The notes under the pieces are model-generated. The model saw only the letters and a program-made list of their open reading frames with translations, was not told the DNA's origin and ran no database searches. 44,905 nucleotides of DNA from Legionella genomosp. 1 (lineage in GTDB: Bacteria; Pseudomonadota; Gammaproteobacteria; UBA6186; Azoamicaceae), in the NCBI GenBank assembly GCA_945878715.1, contig CAMCTX010000007.1, positions 1 to 44,905 on the forward strand. The letters run 5' to 3'. Position 1 is the first letter of the stretch. Every line of letters begins with the position of its first letter. Shown one piece after another: positions 16,602 through 25,691 of the stretch. Position numbers and translations under genes: made by a program.

Positions 16602-17953
16602 AGAATAAATTGGCTTAAGTCTTGATCGCGTACCAGGGCATTGAGCTGCTCGTTCACATAGGCTTGGTTAATGATCTGGTGAGTATACTTAAGCTCTGTG
16701 GCCTTAAAAGAAATATCTTCTAATAACCGTTCCATCACGGTATGCAGACGCCGAGCACCAATATTTTCTGTGCGTTCATTCATTTCCCAGGCAATTTCGG
16801 CGATGCGTTGAATACCATCCGGCTCGAAGGAGATCTTTACCTGTTCTGTGGCTAGTAGCGCTTGATATTGGATGCTCAGGCAGGCATCGGTTTCGGTTAA
16901 AATTCTTACAAAATCTTCCACCCGAAGTGCATCCAGCTCTACACGAATGGGTAAACGACCTTGTAGTTCGGGAATGAGATCGGAGGGTTTTGAAACATGA
17001 AAAGCACCCGAGGCAATAAAGAGAATATGATCGGTTCGCACTGTGCCATATTTGGTAGACACACTGCAGCCTTCCACCAAGGGTAATAGATCTCTTTGTA
17101 CGCCTTCACGTGAAACATCGCCCGTGCTTCTTTGTTCGGATCGCTGGGTGACTTTATCAATTTCATCCAGAAAAACAATGCCGGTTTGTTCCACACGTTC
17201 AAGGGCCTGTATTTTAATATCGTCATCATTGATGAGTCGATGGGCCTCTTCTTCACACAACATTTTTAGCGCATCTTTGACGCGTAATTTTCTTTTTTTT
17301 AGACGTTCGCTTGAGAGATTTTGAAAAATACTTTGTAGTTGATGGCTCATCTCTTCCATACCGGGGGGTGCCATAATCTCAACCCCGATAGGGTGGTGTG
17401 AAAGCTCTAGTTCAATATCTTTTTCATCCAACGCACCACTCAGCAGTTTTTTAGACAATAATTTTCTGGCAGTTAATGCGCTTTTTGTGGAAGATTCGGA
17501 ATCTACTGGAGCTTCATTGCTCGGGGGCGGTGCCAAAATAGCGAGAATGCGATCGAAGGCAAGCTTATGGGCTTGAACACGCACGGTGGCCAAAGCTTCT
17601 TCACGGGTTAATTTAACCGCTAATTCTGTGAGGTCGCGAATAATGGAGTCTACATCCCGACCCACATAGCCCACTTCGGTAAATTTCGTGGCTTCTACTT
17701 TAATAAAAGGCGCTTTGGCTAATTTTGCCAAGCGGCGTGAAATTTCTGTTTTACCCACCCCGGTGGGCCCAATCATTAAAATATTTTTTGGGGTTATTTC
17801 AGCACGCAACACCGGATCGACGCGCAGTCGTCGATAACGGTTTCTAAGGGCAATCGCAACCGATCGTTTGGCCGCTTGTTGTCCAATAATGTATTTATCG
17901 AGTTCTTGTACAATTTGTTGAGGGGTCATTACTTCGAATAAAGGATCGCTCAT
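16598..17953 (-). CDS. hslU: ATP-dependent protease ATPase subunit HslU (ClpY)
   Basis: HslU is the AAA+ unfoldase of the HslVU protease. The Walker A GPTGVGKT is at 62-69, Walker B is IVFLDEIDK, and the C-terminus has [18 protein letters not shown] and ends LSQFIL, whose tail docks into HslV. The 451-aa length is normal, with the intermediate I-domain between. It overlaps hslV by ATGA upstream and hemC by ATGA downstream. No CIRCE-type or other heat-shock element was identified in front of the operon. Confidence 0.98.
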   Translation of the reverse strand: MSDPLFEVMTPQQIVQELDKYIIGQQAAKRSVAIALRNRYRRLRVDPVLRAEITPKNILMIGPTGVGKTEISRRLAKLAKAPFIKVEATKFTEVGYVGRDVDSIIRDLTELAVKLTREEALATVRVQAHKLAFDRILAILAPPPSNEAPVDSESSTKSALTARKLLSKKLLSGALDEKDIELELSHHPIGVEIMAPPGMEEMSHQLQSIFQNLSSERLKKRKLRVKDALKMLCEEEAHRLINDDDIKIQALERVEQTGIVFLDEIDKVTQRSEQRSTGDVSREGVQRDLLPLVEGCSVSTKYGTVRTDHILFIASGAFHVSKPSDLIPELQGRLPIRVELDALRVEDFVRILTETDACLSIQYQALLATEQVKISFEPDGIQRIAEIAWEMNERTENIGARRLHTVMERLLEDISFKATELKYTHQIINQAYVNEQLNALVRDQDLSQFIL

Positions 17954-18495
17954 GTTTCACTCTCTAATTCTTCAATACTGAAATGATGATTGGTATAGAC
18001 ACACATATCGGCCGCAATTGTTAAGGCTTTTTGTACAATCGCAAGGGGATCGAGCGTTGTGTTATCTAAAAGCGCTGTGGCAGCAGCTTGTGCATAAGGA
18101 CCGCCGGACCCAATAGCAATCAGACCTCTTTCAGGTTCTATCACATCGCCATTGCCAGTAATCATTAAGGAATTTTGTTTATCGGCAACGATGAGTACAG
18201 CCTCGAGGCGCCTTAAAGCCCTATCCATACGCCAATCTTTGGCCAGTTCTACCGCGGCTCGCATGAGGTTTCCCTGATAAGTTTCCACTTTTTTTTCAAA
18301 ACGTTCAAAGAGGGTAAAGGCATCGGCAGTGCCGCCTGCAAAGCCGGCAATAATTTTATTTTGGTAGAGGCGTCGAACCTTGCGCGCATTGCCTTTTAAA
18401 ATGGTATCGCCTCGTGAGACCTGACCGTCACCACCAATCGCCACGCGCTGATGTCTGCGTACACAAACAATGGTCGTGCCTCTGAATGATTCCAC
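17950..18495 (-). CDS. hslV: ATP-dependent protease peptidase subunit HslV (ClpQ)
   Basis: HslV is the proteasome-beta-like threonine peptidase that works with HslU. The N-terminus [14 protein letters not shown] has a six-residue leader before TTIV; cleavage there would expose Thr7 as nucleophile, longer than the single Met removed in E. coli. The blocks [17 protein letters not shown] and [17 protein letters not shown], and [11 protein letters not shown] are as in the family. It begins 17 bp after the SPOR-domain gene and overlaps hslU. Confidence 0.97.
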   Translation of the reverse strand: MESFRGTTIVCVRRHQRVAIGGDGQVSRGDTILKGNARKVRRLYQNKIIAGFAGGTADAFTLFERFEKKVETYQGNLMRAAVELAKDWRMDRALRRLEAVLIVADKQNSLMITGNGDVIEPERGLIAIGSGGPYAQAAATALLDNTTLDPLAIVQKALTIAADMCVYTNHHFSIEELESET

Positions 18496-18512
18496 TGTGG
18501 GCTGCTCCTATC

Positions 18513-19178
18513 TTAACGTTGTAGGATTAAAATACCATGAATCTGATGTTGTTGAAGTCGCTTTTTTTGTTCGGCTGCTATGGACTCAGAGGCAAAGGGC
18601 CCGACCATCACTCTAAACCAGGTGCCATCTTCAGCCTCAACCTGTTGGTTCTTTGCCTTAAACCCAAGCCCCATCAGGCGATTTTTGAGTTGTTCCGCGC
18701 CTTCGCGGTGGCGGTAAGCTCTGGCTTGGATCATATAGCGGGGGGCTGCCTGTTTGCTATACACAGGCGCCGATTTAGTTTTCGACTTAGCTAATTGCCT
18801 AGACACTGTAGGGGCAGGCGTTAGGGGATCGGGTAGCGGCACTTCAAGTCCGGGTAATAACTGATAGAACTCGAAACGTTGGGCAGCTTCTTGTTTGTGG
18901 AGGGCTTGTGTGTGGTTTTTGCTATGGGTTTTGGGTGAAGCCTTTCTTTTTTCTACCGGGACTGGAGGCTTTTCGCTGTGGTGTTTGTCAGTATGAACCG
19001 GTTTTAGCGCTAGGGGATTATAGCGGGCCAGTTGACCTGTACCATACAGATGATAGAGGCCGGCAATACCCAGCAGAATCAGGAAAAGACCCATAAGCCA
19101 TCCTAGACCCTTGGGAAAGGACTTGCGCTTGCGTGATGATCGGGTATGCAGGAGGTTTTTTTTAGGATGACGAGCCAC
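18513..19178 (-). CDS. ftsN: FtsN-like SPOR-domain cell-division protein
   Basis: The protein fits FtsN: a short basic cytosolic part, one membrane helix (LGWLMGLFLILLGIAGLYHLY), a low-complexity Pro/Lys/Ala-rich periplasmic linker, and a C-terminal SPOR domain (PRYMIQARAYRHREGAEQLK ... MVGPFASESIAAEQKKRL) that binds septal peptidoglycan. Its place just before hslV-hslU is the E. coli order. I chose a GTG at 19178, giving (M)ARHPKKN and preceded by GAGA; an ATG at 19298 would add 40 low-complexity residues and would cross a palindrome. Similarity outside the SPOR domain is weak, as usual for FtsN. Confidence 0.85.
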   Translation of the reverse strand: MARHPKKNLLHTRSSRKRKSFPKGLGWLMGLFLILLGIAGLYHLYGTGQLARYNPLALKPVHTDKHHSEKPPVPVEKRKASPKTHSKNHTQALHKQEAAQRFEFYQLLPGLEVPLPDPLTPAPTVSRQLAKSKTKSAPVYSKQAAPRYMIQARAYRHREGAEQLKNRLMGLGFKAKNQQVEAEDGTWFRVMVGPFASESIAAEQKKRLQQHQIHGILILQR

Positions 19179-19258
19179 TTTGGTTCTCAAAAAAGTTGGT
19201 TGATAAGTGCTAAGTGTACCAGAGTTGTTTGAGCCTTTAAGAAGATTTGTTGTAGAGT

Positions 19259-19314
19259 GGTGGCTGGCCACCTTAGCTGTCCGCAGAGCCGACCGCACGC
19301 GTCCCGTAACGGGA
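19259..19314. repeat. Two short palindromes upstream of ftsN and qmcA
   Basis: GGTGGC/GCCACC (19259-19272, 2-nt centre) and TCCCG/CGGGA (19302-19314, centre TAA) lie in the divergent gap between the ftsN-hslVU-hem run and the qmcA-nfeD pair. They could be regulator sites; nothing in the sequence identifies the regulator. Confidence 0.3.
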
Positions 19315-19372
19315 GAGGGCTTTAATCGCTTAAGGTGATACCATTAACATTTTGTTTGGCTAAGGGGGTCGT

Positions 19373-20293
19373 ATGGATATTTCTTGGGTTGTGGCTTTAT
19401 TTGCAATGCTCGCCATTGTGGTTGTGTTTATGGGGGTCAAGCAAGTACCCCAAGGTTATGAGTGGACAGTCGAGCGTTTTGGACGTTATACCCAAACCCT
19501 CAGACCGGGTTTGGCGATTATTGTGCCTTTTGTGGATCAGATCGGTGCCAAGCTTGTGATGATGGAACAGGTGCTTGATATTCCCTCGCAAGAAATCATT
19601 ACCAAAGACAATGCCATGGTGCGTGTGGATGCGGTGATTTTCTTTCAAGTGGTGGATGCAGCCCAAGCCGCCTATGCGGTGAATGATTTAGAGCGCGCTA
19701 TTCGTAATCTGACACTCACCAATATTCGTACGGTGCTGGGTTCTTTAGATTTAGATGAGGCTTTATCGCAACGCGATCATATTAATTCACGTTTATTGGT
19801 GGTGATTGACGAAGCCACAGCACCCTGGGGCATGAAAGTAACGCGTATTGAAATTAAAGATATTGCCCCGCCCAAAGATTTAGTGGAATCTATGGGTGCG
19901 CAAATGAAAGCCGAGCGCGAAAAACGTGCTTCTATTCTAGAGGCAGAAGGGATTAAGCAATCGCAAATTTTAAAGGCGGAAGGTTCAAAGAGCTCCAAAA
20001 TTTTAGAAGCAGAAGGCCATCGACAAGCCGCTTTTCTAGGTTCCGAAGCCAGAGAACGTCAGGCCGAGGCAGAAGCCAAAGCCACGCACGTGGTATCTGA
20101 AGCGATTGCGCAGGGTTCTTTGCATGCCGTGAACTATTTTGTGGCACAAAAGTATATTGATGTTTTAGGAAAAATAGCTTCGGCCGAAAACCAGAAAGTT
20201 TTGTTAATGCCTTTGGAGGCAAGCAGTGTGATTGGTAGTTTGGCCGGTATTGGCGAATTAACCAAAAGTGTTTTTGGTGAAAAAGCAAAATGA
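19373..20293 (+). CDS. qmcA: SPFH/band-7 membrane protein (QmcA-like paraslipin)
   Basis: The protein has an N-terminal membrane helix (about 4-22) followed by an SPFH domain ([72 protein letters not shown]) and a long Ala/Glu-rich coiled coil (about 190-260). This is the stomatin-like paraslipin layout of E. coli QmcA, which forms cage-like oligomers in the inner membrane. The gene for an NfeD partner follows 35 bp later, the usual pairing, and the two proteins are thought to work together in membrane quality control. Confidence 0.93.
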   Translation: MDISWVVALFAMLAIVVVFMGVKQVPQGYEWTVERFGRYTQTLRPGLAIIVPFVDQIGAKLVMMEQVLDIPSQEIITKDNAMVRVDAVIFFQVVDAAQAAYAVNDLERAIRNLTLTNIRTVLGSLDLDEALSQRDHINSRLLVVIDEATAPWGMKVTRIEIKDIAPPKDLVESMGAQMKAEREKRASILEAEGIKQSQILKAEGSKSSKILEAEGHRQAAFLGSEARERQAEAEAKATHVVSEAIAQGSLHAVNYFVAQKYIDVLGKIASAENQKVLLMPLEASSVIGSLAGIGELTKSVFGEKAK

Positions 20294-20328
20294 TGCCCTC
20301 ACCCCTCATGAAAAATTGGGAGTTATGA

Positions 20329-20784
20329 ATGAATATTTTAAGGGATCATTTTTGGACTCTGCATGCTTGGATGGTGATAGCTGTATTACTCACCCTCTTG
20401 GAGGTCTTACTGGGCAGTAGCTTTTTCCTGCTCTGCCTAGGTGCTGCTTGTGCTGTTGTGGGTGTTGTACTGTGGCTATGGCCGAGTCTTGTATGGCAAA
20501 CACAAGTCTTTATCTTTGCATGCGCAGCTTTGGGCAGCGTAGGGCTTTGGTGGCATTATTTGCGGGGGCGTATGCATAAGCCCAAGCACAGCACCCTCAA
20601 TCGTCGTGCAGAGCAGTATATTGGCAGAACCTTTGCCTTGTCCGAGGCGATTGTGAATGGTCGGGGCAGAATTCGCGTGGATGATTCCAGCTGGCAGGTA
20701 GAAGGTCCCGAATTGCCTATGGGTACTACGGTTGAGATTATTGGGGTGGAAGGTGTTCTTTTGAAGGCTAGGGCTAAGGTGTAA
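20329..20784 (+). CDS. NfeD-family membrane protein (YbbJ-like)
   Basis: The 151-aa protein has an N-terminal run of three or so hydrophobic helices (about 10-85) and a C-terminal OB-fold domain with LNRRAEQYIGRTFALSEAIVNGRGRIRVDDSSWQVEG, the NfeD soluble domain. NfeD proteins act beside SPFH partners, as the adjoining gene shows here. A GGGAG about eight bases before the ATG supports the start. Length matches short NfeD1b-type proteins without a protease domain. Confidence 0.93.
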   Translation: MNILRDHFWTLHAWMVIAVLLTLLEVLLGSSFFLLCLGAACAVVGVVLWLWPSLVWQTQVFIFACAALGSVGLWWHYLRGRMHKPKHSTLNRRAEQYIGRTFALSEAIVNGRGRIRVDDSSWQVEGPELPMGTTVEIIGVEGVLLKARAKV

Positions 20785-20873
20785 TAGCCCCTGAGGCGCT
20801 ACGTTCGACTCTTGACTTAGGTGTTGCTTTAAGTTAGCCTGCGGAAGACGTTGCAACTGATAAGGTACTCAAA

Positions 20874-21599
20874 GTGTCAGATAATTCAGAGCTATTAGAG
20901 AAGGTTAAGAACACAAGATTTTGTTGGCACTCTCCGATTGATTTTGGTAACGGTGTTGTGGTTAACAAGCGCGCACAACGTCGTTTTGCCAGAAGACTTA
21001 AGTTGCTGCACATACCTGCCGATCTTACTGGAAAAACAATTTTGGACATAGGCGCATGGGATGGTTTTTTTTCGTTTGAATTTGAACGTCGTGGTGCTAA
21101 AAGAGTATTGGCTATCGATACTTATGCATGGGATAAAGGTGGGATTGATTGTTTCTTACTAGCCAAAGAGCAGCTCAAGAGTAAGGTGGAACACCAACGC
21201 TTGGATGTGCATGATTTATCTCCAGATCTTGTTGGAACTTTTGATTATGTTTTCTGTGCAGGCGTTTTGTATCATCTCAGGAACCCATTTTATGCATTAG
21301 AAAAAATATATAAAGTAACTAAAGGTACTTTAATATGCGAAACGCATGCTATGATCCCTGCCATGCATGAGAAGTACCCGCTATCAGCCTTCTTTCCGGG
21401 CGATGAAAGCGCAGGGCGTTGGGATGTTTGTGGTTATACGACATTGTCCTGGCTGGAAAATGCTGTTAAATATGCAGGCTTTGCACGCTCTGAATTTAAA
21501 TATACGCCATCCATGCACTGGTATAGAAAAATGAAGGCTTTTGTGACTAATAGACCACAATCAGGAAGGGTGGTGATTCACGCGCACGTTAATCCCTAG
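20874..21599 (+). CDS. SAM-dependent methyltransferase (DUF1698/CmoB-like)
   Basis: The 241-aa protein is a class I methyltransferase: motif I TILDIGAWDGFFSFEFERRGA, an acidic strand end AIDTYAWDKGG, and FDYVFCAGVLYHLRNPFYAL, the VLYHLRNP signature being typical of the CmoB/DUF1698 group. A CmoB itself would be longer, so this is more likely a small relative acting on sugar or lipid. It begins with GTG at 20874 and has a weak ribosome-binding site. It directly precedes waaF, so a role in lipopolysaccharide modification is possible but not shown. Confidence 0.85.
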   Translation: MSDNSELLEKVKNTRFCWHSPIDFGNGVVVNKRAQRRFARRLKLLHIPADLTGKTILDIGAWDGFFSFEFERRGAKRVLAIDTYAWDKGGIDCFLLAKEQLKSKVEHQRLDVHDLSPDLVGTFDYVFCAGVLYHLRNPFYALEKIYKVTKGTLICETHAMIPAMHEKYPLSAFFPGDESAGRWDVCGYTTLSWLENAVKYAGFARSEFKYTPSMHWYRKMKAFVTNRPQSGRVVIHAHVNP

Positions 21600-21611
21600 G
21601 CAATCAATCCC

Positions 21612-22637
21612 ATGAAAAAAATACTGATTGTAGGGCCGGCTTGGGTGGGGGATATGGTGATGGCCCAGTCCCTGTTTAAGGTGCTTAAAGCGCAGGACCC
21701 TACCACCATTATCGATGTTTTAGCCAGCGATTGGACACGTCCTTTGTTGGCCCGCATGCCGGAAGTTCATCAGACCCATTCCATGCCCATCGGACACGGT
21801 AAGCTGGCACTGAGGCAACGATATCAAATTGCCCAATCCCTGAAGTCCTATGGTTATACACAGGCGATTGTTTTGGCGAATTCCTGGAAATCGGCCCTGA
21901 TTCCTTGGTGGGCAAAAATCCCTTTGCGTACCGGTTTTCTAGGAGAATGCCGATGGGGGCTTTTAAATGACTGGCGACGTTTAGATAAACAAGCGCTACC
22001 CAGGATGATCGACCGCTTTGCAGCCTTAGCCTTTAAAGCGGATCAACCCATGCAGTCCATACCGTATCCGCAGTTAGTAGTAGACCAGACACAGGTTGCG
22101 AAGACCGCACAAACATTTTGTCCAGGGTGGCAACCCGGACAAAAAATAATCGCACTTTGTCCCGGTGCAGAATTTGGTTCTGCCAAACGTTGGACAACCG
22201 AACATTATGCAAAGCTTGCGGCCATGAAACAATCGGAAGGTTTTGCAGTATGGATCTTCGGATCTAAAAAAGATATTCCGGTAGCCGCCGAGATTCAACA
22301 ACACCTTAAAACGCCGGCTGTCGATTTTAGTGGTAAAACCCGTTTAGAAGAAGCCATCGATTTACTGTCGGTAGCGACCGTTGTTGTAAGCAATGATTCC
22401 GGTCTAATGCATGTAGCCGCTGCCTTAAATAAACCGCTGATGGCACTGTATGGCCCCACCGATCCGGCTTTTGCCCCACCCTTAGGATCGAACACCCGTT
22501 CTTTGAGTTTGGCCTTGTCTTGTAGTCCTTGTCGTGCACGCGAGTGTCCCCTAGGACATCATCGATGTATGCGCGATTTATTACCCGAACAAGTCTTAAC
22601 AGCCATGAATCGTTTGGAGTATGCATGCGCATCTTAG
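21612..22637 (+). CDS. waaF: ADP-heptose:LPS heptosyltransferase II
   Basis: WaaF adds the second heptose to the lipopolysaccharide inner core at the cytosolic face of the inner membrane. The family-9 glycosyltransferase pattern is clear: ILIVGPAWVGDMVMAQSLFK at the start, then ALCPGAEFGSAKRWTTEHYA, VVVSNDSGLMHVAAALNKPL and ALYGPTDPAFAPPL, with the C-terminal Cys-rich stretch CSPCRARECPLGHHRCM typical of WaaF. Length 341 aa is normal. It overlaps waaC by 13 bp. Confidence 0.95.
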   Translation: MKKILIVGPAWVGDMVMAQSLFKVLKAQDPTTIIDVLASDWTRPLLARMPEVHQTHSMPIGHGKLALRQRYQIAQSLKSYGYTQAIVLANSWKSALIPWWAKIPLRTGFLGECRWGLLNDWRRLDKQALPRMIDRFAALAFKADQPMQSIPYPQLVVDQTQVAKTAQTFCPGWQPGQKIIALCPGAEFGSAKRWTTEHYAKLAAMKQSEGFAVWIFGSKKDIPVAAEIQQHLKTPAVDFSGKTRLEEAIDLLSVATVVVSNDSGLMHVAAALNKPLMALYGPTDPAFAPPLGSNTRSLSLALSCSPCRARECPLGHHRCMRDLLPEQVLTAMNRLEYACAS

Positions 22638-23686
22638 TGATAAAGACCTCTTCTTTAGGGGATATTATTCATACTTTGCCTGCACTAAGCGATGCACGTG
22701 CAGTCTATCCATCGATCACGTTTGATTGGGTGGTTGAAGAACCTTTTGCAGAAATTCCAGGTTGGCATGCTGCGGTAGACACAGTAATCCCCATTGGGCT
22801 GCGACGTTTTAAACGCGAGCCTAAGGCCATCTTAAAAAGTGGTGAATGGCGACAGTGGTTAAAAGCACTCAGAGCGCATCATTATGATTTAGTGATTGAT
22901 GTGCAAGGTTTATTAAAAAGTGCTTTAGTTGCTTGTTGCGCGCGTAGCACCCTAAAGACAGGTTTTTCTTGGCGTAGTGCTAGAGAATCCGTGGCGAGTT
23001 TATTATACAATCAACGGATGCATGTGCCATGGCGACAACATGCGGTAACGCGCACCCGCGCATTATTTGCAGGTGTTTTAGGGTACGATTTTTCGACCAG
23101 GACCCTTGACTATGGCATTGAGCGGCAGCATTTTGCACCGCTGTCTTTAGAAGGAGGGCCTTATTGCGTTTTCCTGCATGGAACCACCTGGGATAGCAAG
23201 CATTGGCCCGAATCCTATTGGATAGCTTTAGCGAAGAAGGTTGCAGAAGCCGGATATACCATCCAGTTATTATGGGGCAACCCCTTAGAGTTAGCCCGTG
23301 CACAGCGTATTGCAGAGGTCTGTGAAAAGGCTGTGGTAGCCCCGCGTCGCTATCGTCTGAGCGAAGTGCTGGCTATTTTGGCGGCAGCGCAAGCGGTGGT
23401 GACAGTTGATACAGGGTTTGGACATTTGGCAACGGCTTTGAATGTTCCGACGGTTTCGCTGTATGGCCCCACCGATCCGGCACTCTCGGGTACTTTTGGC
23501 CCCAAACAATTATCTTTGGCTGCACACTTTCCTTGTTCACCTTGTTTTAAGCGGACTTGTATGTATGCGGGACAACAGGCTGTCGATCCCCCTTGTTTTG
23601 TGAGTGTGAATCCAGAGCGTGTCTTTAAAAAACTGATGATGCAATTAAATACTAGCGGAACGAACCCATGCGCAATCTCTGTTTAA
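22625..23686 (+). CDS. waaC: ADP-heptose:LPS heptosyltransferase I
   Basis: WaaC adds the first heptose to Kdo2-lipid A. The start MRILVIKTSSLGDIIHTLPAL is diagnostic and fixes the ATG at 22625, inside the last codons of waaF; more upstream starts would add unrelated sequence. Further motifs are VIDVQGLLKSAL, FLHGTTWDSKHWPE, VTVDTGFGHLATALNVP and SLYGPTDPALSG. The protein has 353 aa, slightly longer than E. coli WaaC. The end overlaps the next gene, as throughout this cluster. Confidence 0.95.
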   Translation: MRILVIKTSSLGDIIHTLPALSDARAVYPSITFDWVVEEPFAEIPGWHAAVDTVIPIGLRRFKREPKAILKSGEWRQWLKALRAHHYDLVIDVQGLLKSALVACCARSTLKTGFSWRSARESVASLLYNQRMHVPWRQHAVTRTRALFAGVLGYDFSTRTLDYGIERQHFAPLSLEGGPYCVFLHGTTWDSKHWPESYWIALAKKVAEAGYTIQLLWGNPLELARAQRIAEVCEKAVVAPRRYRLSEVLAILAAAQAVVTVDTGFGHLATALNVPTVSLYGPTDPALSGTFGPKQLSLAAHFPCSPCFKRTCMYAGQQAVDPPCFVSVNPERVFKKLMMQLNTSGTNPCAISV

Positions 23687-24870
23687 CACCGTTTGAACGC
23701 TTGCATGCCGGGCTGATTGCACTTTTAGCATTTATGATACCCATTTCAACGGCAGGTACTAACGGCGTACTGATTGTATGGATAAGTGTGTGGATAGTAC
23801 TGAATGTTCTGTGCGGTGATCTGCGTGTGCAGATCCGCCAAATGCTATCGGAACCTGTGACGCGTGCCGTGCTTTTATTCGTGGGTGTTTTTGTGGTGGC
23901 AAGCTTTTATTCCACAGCCCCTTGGTCTGATATAAGAGTGTCACTCGGTAAAATGAGCAAATGGCTTTACCTGCCTTTTTTAGTCTGTAGCCTACGGCAA
24001 TCAAGGCATCGATCGTGGGTCATCGATGCTTTTTTGGCAAGCATGATGCTCACGCTATTCTTGGCGATGCTAAAAATATATGGTGGCGTTTCCTTGTGGT
24101 CTGTGCGTTTTACCCATGCTTGTGTTTTTAAGGATCATATTTTCACCAATTTGATGATGAGTTTCGCAGCCTTTCTTTTGGCCCACAAAGTTTTGCAAAC
24201 ATCCCATGCTTGGATGCGTGCAGGTTTTCTATTGCTCTGTACGGCTGCCATCTATTATGTGCTTTTTATGAGTGAGGGACGTTCGGGTTATGTCATACTT
24301 GCACTTTTATGGGTGTTTTTTTGTATGCAAACCCAAAAGAGGAAACATCGGGCGGTGGGTATCACAAGCCTGATAGTGTTATTGATACTGGCCGGTTTTT
24401 ATTTTTCCACTTTTCAACGTCGTATTTTGCAAATAGTGCACAGCGCGTCGATGGTGAATATGACGAAGGCTTATGAGGATGGCTCCATACATCAACGTCT
24501 AAGTTATACAAAAAATACAGTGGCACTCATCAAAATCCAGCCTTGGCTGGGTTTTGGTACGGGATCCTTCAAAACGGCGTATGAAAAATACACTTTAGAT
24601 CGTACGTGGCCTATGACCGCTAATCCACATAATGAATATCTGAATATTGCGGTACAATGTGGCATGTTGGGGTTGGGTGTTTTATTATGGTTTTTCTACA
24701 TTTTGCATAAAAGCATAGATCTTTTAGGAAGGCCTGAAAAATATTATGCGCAAGGCTTGCTTGGTATCATGGTAGTAGGCTGCATAGGTAATTCTTGGTT
24801 AATGGATTTTACCTCAGGCTATTTTTTTATGGTGTGTCTAGCTGCTTGTTTGGCGAGGGAGAGAGCTTGA
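23668..24870 (+). CDS. waaL: O-antigen ligase-like polytopic membrane protein
   Basis: The 400-aa protein has about ten hydrophobic segments and the O-antigen ligase/polymerase (Wzy_C) features: SEGRSGYVILALLWVFF in the middle, and a large loop with GFGTGSFKTAYEKY and the conserved NPHNEYLNIAVQCGMLGL before the last helices. WaaL joins undecaprenyl-linked polysaccharide to the lipid A-core at the periplasmic face. Its place among waaF, waaC, hldE and waaA favours WaaL over the Wzy polymerase. The gene overlaps waaC by 19 bp. Confidence 0.82.
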   Translation: MRNLCLTPFERLHAGLIALLAFMIPISTAGTNGVLIVWISVWIVLNVLCGDLRVQIRQMLSEPVTRAVLLFVGVFVVASFYSTAPWSDIRVSLGKMSKWLYLPFLVCSLRQSRHRSWVIDAFLASMMLTLFLAMLKIYGGVSLWSVRFTHACVFKDHIFTNLMMSFAAFLLAHKVLQTSHAWMRAGFLLLCTAAIYYVLFMSEGRSGYVILALLWVFFCMQTQKRKHRAVGITSLIVLLILAGFYFSTFQRRILQIVHSASMVNMTKAYEDGSIHQRLSYTKNTVALIKIQPWLGFGTGSFKTAYEKYTLDRTWPMTANPHNEYLNIAVQCGMLGLGVLLWFFYILHKSIDLLGRPEKYYAQGLLGIMVVGCIGNSWLMDFTSGYFFMVCLAACLARERA

Positions 24871-25691
24871 AAAAACCCTCTAAAATATCGGTGATTGTAA
24901 CGAGTTATAATTGGCCGCTGGCTTTAAGCGCTGTGTTGCGTGCTTTGATTGCCCAACAAACAAGCTGCGATTTCGAAGTGATTATCGCCGACGATGGTTC
25001 TACAGCAGACACCAAAGCTTGTATTGCAGCGTTTAAGCAACAGGGCGCTTTATCCATGACCCATATTTGGCAGCCTGATCAAGGCTTTAGGGCAGCCGCC
25101 ATCCGAAATAAAGCCATTCATGCGGCTACGGGGGATTATATTATTTTTATGGATGGTGATTGCATACCCCGTAAAAATTTTATTCAGCGACATTATCTTT
25201 TAGCAGAAACCAACACCTTTGTTTCTGGTAATCGTATTTTACTCAGAAAGGCTTTTACACAGCACGCGCTGAATCAGGCTCTCCCACTACACCAGTGGTC
25301 TATTTGGGATTGGTGTAAGGCGCGTGTACAGGGGCATTGCAACCGGGTGTTGCCGCTTCTATCCTTACCCGCTTGGGCACGTTTTAAAAGTGCAAGGCGT
25401 TGGAAAGGTGCTAAGGGTTGTAATTTGGCCGTATGGAAAGAAGATTTATGCACTGTGAATGGCTGGGAAGAGACTTTTGTAGGATGGGGTTATGAAGATT
25501 CCGATCTGGTTGCACGCTTATTAAAGTGTGGGCTCAAAAACAAAAGTGGACGTTTTTATATTCCGGTGATTCATTTGTGGCATCCTGAGAATGATAGAGC
25601 GCGAGAACAAACGAATTGGGCACAGTTTAAAGACAGACACGAAAAGGGGTTAGTATGTTCAGTACAGGGTTTAAGCCAATACACGGGCTAA
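24867..25691 (+). CDS. Family-2 glycosyltransferase with galactosyltransferase-like C-terminus
   Basis: The protein opens with KISVIVTSYNWPLALSAVL, the GT-A nucleotide-binding start, followed by VIIADDGSTADT and the metal-binding FMDGDC. The C-terminal block GCNLAVWKEDLCTVNGWEETFVGWGYEDSDLVARL matches the GT7-like extension seen in chondroitin-type and lipopolysaccharide glycosyltransferases. I chose TTG at 24867, whose TTGA overlaps the waaL stop and which has a GAGGGAGAGAG just upstream; in-frame codons further up lie inside waaL. It probably adds a core sugar; donor and acceptor are unknown. Confidence 0.87.
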   Translation: MKKPSKISVIVTSYNWPLALSAVLRALIAQQTSCDFEVIIADDGSTADTKACIAAFKQQGALSMTHIWQPDQGFRAAAIRNKAIHAATGDYIIFMDGDCIPRKNFIQRHYLLAETNTFVSGNRILLRKAFTQHALNQALPLHQWSIWDWCKARVQGHCNRVLPLLSLPAWARFKSARRWKGAKGCNLAVWKEDLCTVNGWEETFVGWGYEDSDLVARLLKCGLKNKSGRFYIPVIHLWHPENDRAREQTNWAQFKDRHEKGLVCSVQGLSQYTG

